Of a DNA stretch of 64,000 nucleotides, positions 48,016 to 58,102 are shown one piece after another. The position numbers were made by a program, and so were the translations under genes. Location: contig OX387197.1 in the NCBI GenBank assembly GCA_947561715.1, positions 3,911,001 to 3,975,000 of the forward strand, read 5' to 3'. Positions within the stretch are counted from its first letter, which is position 1; each line of letters starts with the position of its first letter. Origin of the DNA: Ascidia mentula (lineage: Eukaryota; Chordata; Ascidiacea; Phlebobranchia; Ascidiidae). The notes beneath the pieces were generated by a model that saw only the letters and a program-made list of their open reading frames with translations, ran no database searches and was not told the origin of the DNA.

Positions 48016-48340
48016 GCGGATCAGTAGGTTAAAAAGACACTCGTACAAAAAGGAAAGAGACCTAAAAGCCAGGAGGTTTGTTGCCATATGTCTGGCGCTA
48101 CCTTTTCGAATATTCAAAACAAGTCCAAACCTGAGCAGTGTTCGGAAAAATATTTCCACCCTACCATTAATAGTCATCGTAAGTCATTTACATTACGTAA
48201 GAATAGTGTCACTCGAAACTCGAATCTTTTTCCAACGAACAAATAATCCTTGTTTTAATGTTAAATAACTCTTATACCTGTATAACACTTATTCATGTCT
48301 CAAATTCGAAATCTTCTGATATATGTAAAAATTAGGAACC
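48016..48340. repeat. Single-copy relative of the 13.4-13.8 kb block
   Basis: The landmarks gacaagtcca..cctgagcag, ggaaaaatatttccacccta, caaataatccttgttttaa and cttatacctgtataacactt occur in order in both places. The 95-bp segment is present once here and tandem there. Confidence 0.75.
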
Positions 48341-48373
48341 ATAACTACAGTGTGCAGGGCCAGTTCGTTAATA

Positions 48374-48559
48374 TTAGTTTACATGACCTTTCCGGACCTT
48401 CAACATCATACAGTTTTGAAAATAAAAGTTAGTCAAAAATATGCTTTCCGAGATTCCACGTGTTGTCATTATATTTTCTCTCACAATCTTGTCTATGTAA
48501 ACCCTAAAATGAACACCAATTCTTGGGATTTCAAGTGTATTTTTTTCCATTGTATACAT
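48374..48559 (-). other. Possible decayed HhH exon downstream of gene B
   Basis: The minus-strand frame (MEKNTLEIPRIGVHF...) contains IPRIG, which recalls a P-G-I-G turn. Its DNA shares about 30 bp with the 9.24-9.27 kb frame (agttagtcaaaaatatg). No proper donor follows. It starts 11 bp after gene B's stop codon. Confidence 0.2.
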
Positions 48560-48569
48560 GTGAGGTTAT

Positions 48570-49533
48570 TCACAAATCATCAAAAGCATGAAATGCCTTC
48601 CGTGCATGTGCAAGAAAGGCTTCTGTCGATTTGACTAGAATCCCACAAAAGTAATCTTCGTTGTCCTGGCATACTTTACGTAGTTGGTGTAGGTGATATG
48701 CCTGTGACAAATTGAATTTGGGTTAACAATGCAGCAAATATTTCCTAATAATTTCGTCATATTTCATTTCATTTTTTTTCGCAAAATAAACATGATTTGG
48801 ATTTGGATTACCGTAGAAATTCCAAAATAATTTTATCTCTCTTCTGTAAGTTTTCTACACCAGGAACTTCCCCAAGTTATTTGTTCGTAACTCTTGTTAT
48901 ATAAGTCAACGTTTCGTTTGTTTGGTGAGAGCGGCGGTTGGTTATCAACAAAATCAGGGTTTGGCAACGATGCTATGTTGAATGCAGTTGTGTATGCACT
49001 CGTACAGTATGGATGGCTTCGTTCTCATAATTTTTTATATTTACGCAGATTTGACAGTTTTAGTTTTTCACAACGGTTCAACATCTGTTGTATGTTGGTG
49101 TTATCATATTTTAATACCGTGAAGATCCCATATTGGTTTAAATACTTTGATGTATGTTTTCCGATGCCAGGAACTTCTTCAACAGAAATGTTTGGATCAT
49201 TCTGGTATTTTCCAGGAAATGCCCTCATTTTTTGATTCTGAAAACAGACCAAAAAACTTAATACACAATAAATAGAATACTTTATTCAGCGGTTTAGAGT
49301 TATTTAGTTTCAGTGTGCCTGATGCATTCGACTATTCAGAAAAATATTATCGCAAAAAAAATATTGTTTGAAAAAAAGTAACATAAATATATCTGGCGTA
49401 AATATTTTGATAGAAAGATATTTATACTGTGTAGATGTTAATAGAAAAAACAGTTGAGTTGCAAAAAACTTTTATCAATGCAAAAAATACGCACCTCGTT
49501 TGGTTCCGGTGCAGCTGCTTGTGGTTGTTCCAT
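48570..49533 (-). CDS. BAF-like protein B, three exons
   Basis: Exons are 49533-49495 (MEQPQAAAPEPNE, donor GTGCGT), 49237-49118 (acceptor TTTTCAG, donor ACG|GTATTA) and 48701-48570 (acceptor GTCACAG), all phase 0. The product is 13 + 40 + 43 = 96 residues, close to the 89 of BAF. Exon 2 starts NQKMRAF, resembling the SQKHRDF of BAF, and continues to EVPGIGKHTSKYLNQYG. The 17 residues from the first G of GIG to the exon end match BAF in length. Exon 3 (AYHLHQLRKVCQDNEDYF...) matches the BAF C-terminal exon from its first AY through the D/N-E-D block. Intron 2 (416 nt) holds a dispersed repeat and a second, frameshifted HhH exon (48870-48812). Exon 3 might therefore originally belong to that copy. 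Without splicing, exon 2 runs on to a stop at 49025. Confidence 0.78.
48812..48870 (-). pseudogene. Frameshifted duplicate HhH exon inside gene B intron 2
   Basis: Minus strand: GAAGTTCCTGG starts EVPGVENLQKR, then the frame is lost. The last bases (AATTATTTTGGAATTTCTACG, donor GTAATC) match gene B exon 2's end in a different frame. The segment is 59 nt against 60 nt in gene B, a 1-nt deletion. Confidence 0.55.
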
Positions 49534-50085
49534 TTTAGGCAAATTTTCGAAATTGATTGTTGACTAATTTTTTTTTAATACCTGCTGTCAAATGCAGGAA
49601 TATCACAACTTCGAACACACAAGAAAGGAGTGTAATTACAACATCAAGATGGCCATGGACATTAATATTTAGATGTAACATACCTTGTGTAACAATGACT
49701 GACACAGAAAAAATAAAAGAATTTCCCAAATTTAACTTACATATTTCCTAAATCTAAGTAACGAGAATCTGCATCTGTCTGACTAAATCTGCGATCTAAG
49801 TCAGACAATTTGTTAAAAAAAGTGAAACGAGAATCTGCTATAAGTTGAAGTCTTGGTTGTCTGACGTAGCGTTGAACAAATGACTACTGCGTCTTGTTTG
49901 TAACTCTTGTCATTTAAGTTTGTTTGGTGAGAGCGGCGGTTGGTTATCAACAAAATTCAGGTTTGGCAACGATGCTATGTTGAATGGAGTTGTGTATGCA
50001 CTCGTATGTGCCTGAATCAGCTTTTTCATACATGAGCAACGTAGCGAAAAGAAAACATCAACCATTGTGTCGGACTTAACATTGA
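49534..50085. other. Gene B upstream region with dispersed repeat block
   Basis: 49640-49960 recurs at 33215-33505. 49915-50070 recurs at 48905-49010 and 22545-22680 (gagagcggcggttggttatc and tttggcaacgatgctatg). No other coding sequence was seen. The promoter of gene B would lie here, but no element can be named. Confidence 0.45.
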
Positions 50086-50886
50086 TCTGATCCAAAATAA
50101 TAAAACAATACAAAATTACCGTAACATGTTACACACAGTGCAACACTAATTGATCACATTTACACCAATAACATCATCAATCACCACACATCTGGAATCA
50201 TAAAACATGACATTAGTGATTTCTTTCCTGTATTTCTGGTTGCACACAGCTTAGGACTAACCAAAACCATACATTTTGATCAAGCAACTAGAGATCTACA
50301 AAAGCTTAACATAGATAATTTTCTAGAAGAATTAGAAGATGCTCTCACTCCATACTATGAAAGGTGGAACAGTCAATCCACACCCAAAAGTGATTTTGAA
50401 ACCTTTAGCATGGTATTTGACAGGATCATTAACAGACATGCCCCGATTCGCAAGAAAACAAGAAGGGAAAAATGAATACAAAACAAACCCTGGATGACAA
50501 AAGGTATTTTAACATCAATTAAAAACAAAAAGAAAATATTTTTAAAAATGCTAAAAACTCCATGCCACACCTTGAAAAATGAATACAAATTATCTCGAAA
50601 CACACTAAATCACACAATTGCCACAGCAAAGCATAACTATTTTCACCACAAACTCACAGTTAGTGCCAACAATTCCAAATCCACTTGGCAAGTAATTCGT
50701 GACCTTGTAAATATAAAACGTAAAAAGTGTAACACCATAGGCAAACTGAATATTGAGGGAAATTCAATTACAGACACCATGCTGATTGCTGAGCACTTCA
50801 ATAATTTTTTTTCAACTATTTCAACTAAATTTTTTCAACCATCTGCAACAACATGCCACTCACAGAAAATGATTGGACCAAAAAAT

Positions 50887-51665
50887 TCCGGTATAAGGTT
50901 GTTTGTACAAAATAAAAGCTTGCGACTCGCTTTGTAGCAACATTTATCGGCGAAAGTACGTGACGCCCATACATATGGCTTGGCGGTTTAAAAAAGCGGC
51001 GGGCGACGGTCGGGTTGGAGTAAGTAATCGTTGGATTTAGCATAGCATCTCCGACTGAATTGATTCAACTTTGATTTCATTCGATAGTGGGATGGTATAA
51101 GGTTGTTTGTGCAAAAGAAAAGCTTGCGACTCGCTTTGTAGCAACATTTATCGGCGAAAGTATGCACCAGAGCACCCCTAAACCGTGTTTACAATGGGGG
51201 GTGTAGGGTTGAAGTGTATTCGGCTCTTACAACGGCAGCTCAATGTGTTTTTAGACATGTTTAATATTTTTGGAAAGCTTGATTTTTGAGCTTTCGTATG
51301 GTTGTAAATTGAAACTTGGGCCATGACGATAAAAGAAGTTATTAGGGAAAAATCGATATTTTTTCATGTTTCAAAAATATAAATTCATTTTTCTGCACAA
51401 GCCCCAGCGAATTTTTCAAAAGTATTGATATCGTTTGAAAGGGTTTAGCGCGTAGAACGAAGCGAATCTTGTTTTCATGACTTATGTCATAATACGCATA
51501 TGATATTAATAACCGAATATGAATATATATTTTTGTAATAATTTTGATATTGTTGGAAAGGTCAGCCTATGATCTGTATCGTGTGAAAAAATCATGCCGC
51601 TACCTCGTAAGGTGGCCGAGTAACCCGCAGTCAAAGTTTTGTTAACTGGCGTTTTTTTTGTCAGC
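50887..51665. repeat. ~780-bp unrelated insert in the LINE with 69-bp direct repeats
   Basis: Sequence between ccaaaaaattcc and the resumed RT does not belong to the LINE. It contains two 69-bp direct repeats, 50890-50958 and 51094-51162, which begin ggtataaggttgtttgt and end cggcgaaagta and differ at about three bases. It also carries a GC-rich block (gcggcgggcgacggtcgggt). No terminal inverted repeat or ORF was found. Part of the RT is missing on its right side, so it replaced LINE sequence. Confidence 0.65.
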
Positions 51666-51899
51666 TAATATCCCTCTGGTAAAATTTACAATGAGCTATT
51701 GTTGAACAGTGAAAACAATCTTGTATCATGCTGCATATCGTTAGATTTATCAAAAGCATTTGACACAGTTGATCACAAAATACTACTCTCCAAAATGGAT
51801 AAATTATTTGGCAAGGGGAATTCACAATTATTTCAATCCTACTTGTCAAACAGACACCAATACACAGTTGTTAATGGCATCAATTCATCACTTGCACCC

Positions 51900-51940
51900 A
51901 TGACATGTGGAATTCCACAAGGTGGAATTCCACATGTCAT
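51900..51940. repeat. Perfect 19-bp palindrome inside the RT domain
   Basis: ATGACATGTGGAATTCCAC, the three bases AAG, then GTGGAATTCCACATGTCAT. The left arm is the normal coding sequence for the MTCGIPQG motif. The right arm is its exact reverse complement placed before CALGPLLF, and it shifts the reading frame. Confidence 0.95.
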
Positions 51941-52745
51941 GCACTAGGACCACTCCTCTTCCTGATGTACATTAATGATCTGCCTCTAGCTAAAACATTT
52001 TCCACCACCTTATTTGCCGATCACACATGCCTCATCATGGCAGCTGACAACACAGTATCTTTAAAAACAAAAACAAACAATGCTTTAAAACATGTATCCA
52101 ATTGGATTGGCGGTAACAAACTAACACTAAACACTAGCAAGACCTCATACATCCTGATCGGTAAAAACACCACAAACACCCATTTCTCTGTTCAGTTAGA
52201 TCAAATTCCAATATTACGTAAATCAGAATTCAAATACCTAGGTGTTATTCCCCAAGACAACCTTCACTGGACCAGTCACATTCAACACTTGGAGACTTCC
52301 CTGGCACAATTCTGTGGTGTAATGTATAAATTAAGGAAATGGGTAAAACTACAAACGCTTATGGTTGCCTATTATGGCTGTGTCTACTCGAAGTTACAAT
52401 ATGCAATCACCTGCTGGGGTTTTGGAAATGCAAAGGCCTTTCACCACTTAAATGTTGTACACAATAATATTCTTCGCACTGCAACCTATAACAAGGCAAC
52501 ATGTCATGTTACACCCATATACAAAACCCTTAAAATTCTAAAACTTCCTGAAATTGTCAACTAAAAACAGCTCAAATTATGCACAAGCACCACTTTAATC
52601 AATTACCTTTGTTTTTCAAAACCTTTGTTCAATTATTTTATTCCAATAATGAAGTCTCTATTTGCCCAGAATACGCTGCTGTAACAAGGTCCCAAAATTT
52701 GGAATGAATTACCGCAAAAAATGAAAAACTCGGCAAAATTTATTC

Positions 52746-54180
52746 TTATCTAGTAAAACGACAAACGTCCTGGTTGATGTGTAACAACACGATTGGTTGA
52801 AAATTTCCAGAATTAATGATTGACCAACGAACGGCAAACCTCAAAATGAAAATCAACACCGTTGTTCGATCGGTATGTTTGTGAAAGGGCGGAGGTTGGA
52901 TTGCAACACGGCATTAAATCACAGGGCGCCTGAACAACAAATTCTTTGTACCCATAGCGTCTGTTAGAAAAATATGCGCAAACAGAGGCGGCTCTTCGCT
53001 TGCCGAGCTGTCACGCGATGTACTTTAGTTTCAGAAATTTGGAACAATATCTAAGTAACAATTAGAACAACAAATTCGGAAAAAAAGCACAAAATAACCC
53101 TGGTAATTTAGACGAGAGTCGTCACTATCTTTTTAGACTTTGTATGCATTTCAATGTGAATCCAAAAACTTCACAGTAACCCTCGCAAGTTAGCATTGTT
53201 CCTTAGCTATTACTGCAAAGTTTCCCGAGCTTTTTGCGTAAAGGCGCAGTTGGATGACCTTCAACATTACCGCATAATCAACATATTGCCCTAATTGGAT
53301 GAACGAATTGCTTTGATTCTGGGCTAAATGTTCAAAATACGCAGTGGGGCGATACTACCTTGCTATGTGAAAGCATGGCATTACTTCTGCGTTGTTCAAA
53401 ATACCATAGCTTTTAGTTTCAAACGTTCTTTGTTCTAACATATCGTTATGTGAAAAAGCCGATTACAGTAAAAATTGCAGTGGTATAATATACAAGCGCT
53501 TGTAATTTATTACCGCTTTTTCAATTTTACACAACATATTGCGCAACATTTTTTACAGAAAATTGGTGTAAACTTGTGACACACTTGAGCGGTTTGGGAA
53601 GCCTTGGTTTATTATGCTTGTTTTCTGACTAAATATGAACAATTTTACTAAACATTTATTAATTCATCGCCAAAAAGGATAACAAAAGATACGTGGGAAT
53701 AAAAGTAACAAGACAAAAGCTTTTTCTATTGCCCGTATCCATGTCCTTTGTTTTCTTGATTTTAATTCTAAACGTTAAAATATCAGTAAATTACCTAAAC
53801 TCTTGTGTCACTACACTCATTCCTTTTCTATTTATTAACGAACTTAAAATGTTTGGTCCGCGCAAGAATTTAAAGCTAGATACAAAATATGAGAGACAAA
53901 ACCACTGCGCACAACACCTTACCGTAAGGAAAAGTTGGACAACAGTGGGCACGTCAGCAAAAAAACTATAACCGTAGTTTGGAAATGAACAAAGTGTACA
54001 GCTCTCAAACTCCCTCTAGTTAGTTGCTACTTATATATTTCGATTACTAGAGGGCGGTATTGTGTGCTTTCGTAAATCTCATTTTCAGAGTGCAAAAAAA
54101 CTATGAATCAATATTAAATATATTCACCTATATTTAACCATTTTGTTGAAATCTTAGAATAATGTGCAATCAATCTTTTG
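52746..54180. repeat. Fragments of the 3.17-kb repeat family
   Basis: 52750-53060 carries the tagtaaaacgacaaacgtcc, gattggttgaaaatttccag and gcggaggttggattgcaaca blocks. 53700-54180 carries tggtccgcgcaagaatttaa, the ccctctagt..actagaggg hairpin and the lead-in to the next unit. The open frame at 53693-53971 is within repeat sequence. Confidence 0.75.
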
Positions 54181-54799
54181 AAACGGACAAATCACTGGTT
54201 GACGGACGTTGCAAATCTCTAACTTATGGACCTTTTTAACAGGAGCTTTGTACATCACGCACAATCGAATCACTTGTCGGAACGTTCACGCAAACCTTGA
54301 CCAGATTCAACGGGTGAAAATGGCCGCATTTTAATTACTGCCGTAGTTGGGTTGTTAAGTCGCAAAAAAAACATTCAAATCCATTAGTCGATATTCTGCA
54401 GAATCCGGATTAAATCCTAGTCTTTGATGGCGACTTTTTTTGGATGATTGTCAAAGTACTTGTTTTGCAACAAATATCGTTTAACATTTCTTCTGTGCGC
54501 TAATTATGACGGTTTCCACGCGCCAAATTGAGTCAATGTAGCATTTACTGCCAGTATGATTGTTCGTTTGATAAATGTGCACATATTCGTCATATTCGTA
54601 TTCGGTCGGGGACCTCGTTATTAAATTTGCTGTTAGAGGAATGTGTAGAACTAACGCTGCCGTATTGCAGCGAAGCGAATAAATTGCAGTCTCGTCGTGT
54701 TTCTGATTTGTGTTGACCGGAATTGTCATTCCATGTATGTCACGCAAGAAATTATTACAATGTTTCGCCAGTGTGTTAAATGTACGCAGCACATACAGT

Positions 54800-54932
54800 A
54801 TTCTGGAAAATTTCAACCAATCGTGTTATTACACATCGTCCTGGACGTTCTCTACTTTTAAGTTTGCCAGCTTGCCAGGAAAATCTTCCTGGATGATGTG
54901 TAATAACACGATTGGTTGAAAATTTCCAGAAT
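54800..54932. repeat. 38-bp inverted repeat (cruciform/hairpin), unit 1
   Basis: 54800-54837 (attctggaaaatttcaacca onward) pairs with 54895-54932 with about one mismatch across a 57-bp spacer. Solitary right arms occur at about 11715-11756 and 52778-52816. Confidence 0.85.
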
Positions 54933-57900
54933 TAATGATTAACCAACGAACGGCAAGACCTAAAACGCCGCCGATCACACCGTTGTTCGATCGGTATGTT
55001 TGTGGAGGGGCGGAGGTTGGATTGCAACACGACAATAAATCACAGCGTACCAGAACAATAAATTCTCTGTAACCATAGCGTCTGTTTAAAAAACATCCGC
55101 AAACAGAGGCGGCTCTTCGCTTGCCGAACTGTCACGCTATGTACTTTAGTTTCAGAAATTTGGAACAATATCTGAGTAACAATTAGAACAATAAATTTGA
55201 AAAAAAAGCATAAAATAACCCTTAAGCACACTAGCAATTTAGATGAAGGTCGTCACTATCTTTTAAGCGACTTTATGTGCATTTTAATGGTTATTCCACC
55301 TAGAGGGAGCAATGCAGTGAATCCAAGAACTGTACAGTAACCCCATAGCATCAAGTTAGCACTGTTCCTTAGCTATTACTGCTAATAGCTATTACACAGT
55401 TGGATGATCCTTAACATTAACGCATAATCAACATATAGCCCCAATTGGATGAACAAAAGGCATTGATTCTGGGCTAAACGTTCAAAATGCGAAAGCTTTT
55501 AGTTCCAAATGTTCATTGATCATATCATCATGTGGAAAAAGTCGATTACAGTAAAACTTGCAGTGATATAATATACAAGTACTTGCAATTTACTATCGCT
55601 TTTTCAATTTTACACAACATATTGCGCAACATTTTTATAAAATATTGGTGTAAACTTGCGACACACTTGAGCGAGAAACCTTGGTCTATTGGACATGTTT
55701 CCGGAGTAAATATGAACAACTTTGCGAAACATTTGTTATCACACCGTTGTTCGAACGGTATGTTTGTGGAGGGGCGGAGGTTGGATTGCAACACGACAAT
55801 AAATCGCAGCGTACCTGGACAACAAATTCTCTGTACCCATAGCGTCTGTTTAAAAAACATCCGAAACAAGAAATTAACATCATTACCCTCCCAAAATACG
55901 TATCTGACCATATTGCACAGTCAGAACTTAAAATTATTTTGAAAAAAGTCATTTCTTCCTACTAGTTGCTGCAACCAACCTCTCATTTGCGATCACGAGT
56001 TGGTCGGTATCAAAGCAATTAATTTTTTGCGCCATGTTGTCCGACAAAACTTGGAATGACCGATACACTGGGGAACAACACGTTAAAAACATATCCTGGC
56101 AACGCTTCACTGAAGGCAGGTTGTCACTTTTGTTCTGGCGCGCTTTGATTTATTGCATATAGTGTTGCAATTTAACCTACGCCCTCCACAAAGTGCTTGA
56201 CCAAATAACGTTCTTGATCGGTGGCATTTCAAAACCTCGTATTTGTTGGTTAATCATCACTTCTGGAATATTGGAAAACAACATGTTTCAACAAATGGTG
56301 CAACGCTATACCATTAGTTACACGTTTTTTTTGGACTGTCCTATTTCGTTTACGCCAAACTTCCCAAGTCATTTCAAGTTTTAAATGAATTTATATAGTA
56401 TCGTAATATCAGCAGTTTAATGCGATGTATGTTGGTTAGGTGAAGATTCTAGGATAAATGTTCGTTAAACCGCACTTTTGTTTTCAAACGTTTTTCGTTC
56501 TTGACCCAAAAAAAGCCGCTGTAATAATTGCAGTGGTATAAGAAGCAGGCGCTGGAAAATTATTACCGTTTTTTCTAACTTTACACAACATTACGAAACT
56601 TTTATCAAAACCATTGGTGAGCCCTTGCGGTACTACTGACAAAGTTTAAGAAACCTTGGTCTATTGTGCATAGTTACTGATTGAATATGAACATTACAAA
56701 ACCTTTGTTAAATTATCGCAAAAAGGACAACAAAACACTCGTGAGAATAAACGTAACAAACGACCAGACAAAAGCTTTTTGTACATATTGCCCGTATCCA
56801 TGTCCTGTGTTTATCTTGATTTTAATTCTAACTGTTTAAATATCAGTAAATCACTTAAACTCTTTATTAAAATATGCTGACACAAATATTACGTTGCTAT
56901 TGCTGCCATACGTGACAATTTTGCAACGTACCGATATATCCTAGGTCAATAGTAAACGAACCTTCGGTAAACAAATGTCCACGTTTAACTCTGCCAAATT
57001 TTTGCAATTTTAGCACAACAATCGTCACTTAAACCAAATGCAGATCACCAATATTGTTGTGTCACTACACTTATTCCTTATCTATTTATTGACGAACTTA
57101 AAATGTTTGGTCCGCGCAAGAATTTAAAGCTAGATACAAAATATGAAAGACAAAACCACTGCGCACAACACCTTACCGTAAGGAAAAGTTGGACCAAATT
57201 TAGGCACGTAAGTAAAAAAAAACTATAACTGTAGTTTGGAAATGAACAAAATGTACAGCTCTCAAACGCCCTCCAGTTAGTTGCTACTTATATGTTTTTA
57301 TTACTAGAGGGCGGTATAGTACGCTTTCGTAAGTCCTACTACTGAGTGCAACGGACAAATCACTGGTTGACGGACGTTGCAAATCTCTAAAAACTTATGG
57401 ACCTTTTTAACGGGAGCTTTGTACATCACGCACAATCGAATCACTTGTCGGAACGTTCACGCAAACCTTGACCAGATCCAACCGGTTAAAATGGCCGCAT
57501 TTTAATTACTGCCGTAGTTGGGTTGTTAAGTCGCAAAAAAAGATTCAAATCCTTTAGTCGATATTCTGCAGAATCCGGATTAAATCCTAGTCTTTGATGG
57601 CGACTTTTTTTGGATGATTGTCAAAGTACTTGTTTTGCAACAAATATCGTTTAACATTTCTTCTGTGCGTTAATTATGACGGTTTCCACGCGTCAAATTG
57701 AGTCAATGTAGCATTTACTGCCAGTATGCGTGTTCGTTTATTAAATGTGCACATATTCGTCATATTCGTATTCGGTCGGGGACCTCGTTATTAAATTTGC
57801 TGTTAGAGGAATGTGTAGAACTAACGCTGCCGTATTGCAGCGAAGCGAATAAATTGCAGTCTCGTCGTGTTTCTGTTTTGTGTTGACCGAAATTGTCATT

Positions 57901-57969
57901 CCATGTATGTCACGCAAGAAATTATTACAATGTTTCGCCAGTGTGTTAAATATACGCAGCACATACAGT

Positions 57970-58102
57970 ATTCTGGAAAATTTCAACCAATCGTGTTATT
58001 ACACATCGTCCTGGACGTTCCCTACTTTTAAGTTTGCCAGCTTGCCAGGAAAATCTTCCTGGATGATGTGTAATAACACGATTGGTTGAAAATTTCCAGA
58101 AT
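57970..58102. repeat. 38-bp inverted repeat (cruciform/hairpin), unit 2
   Basis: Same structure as in unit 1, exactly 3170 bp downstream: arms 57970-58007 and 58065-58102. In the third unit the sequence breaks off at the start of the left arm (about 61816). Confidence 0.85.

Larger units (their letters stand above)
50090..52745 (+). mobile_element. Dead CR1/L2/Jockey-type LINE, 5'-truncated and interrupted
   Basis: A frame from 50152 gives DHIYTNN and ISDFFPVF, the end of an APE-type endonuclease in which the usual SDHFPV histidine is Phe. An in-frame TGA sits at 50473-50475, and the linker continues (NKPWMTKGI) to about 50888, where foreign DNA interrupts it. The reverse transcriptase resumes near 51680 with ISLDLSKAFDTVDH and CGIPQG. 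After a palindromic insertion it continues in another frame with LGPLLFLMYINDL and LFADHTCLIM, where the catalytic FADD is FADH. GPKIWNELPQ at 52688-52717 is the family's typical C-terminal block. No poly-A tail is seen, and the end meets a 3.17-kb-family repeat. The copy is inactive. Confidence 0.88.

Noticed and set aside
48894..49235. 113-codon plus-strand frame
   Set aside because: It is the antisense of gene B exon 2 and of the repeat in its intron. The minus-strand reading has the HhH motif and splice sites.
55532..55942. 136-codon frame and overlapping minus-strand frames, repeated at 58679-59127
   Set aside because: They are paired in the two tandem units and open on both strands. 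There is no domain, and the frame differs between units by small indels.
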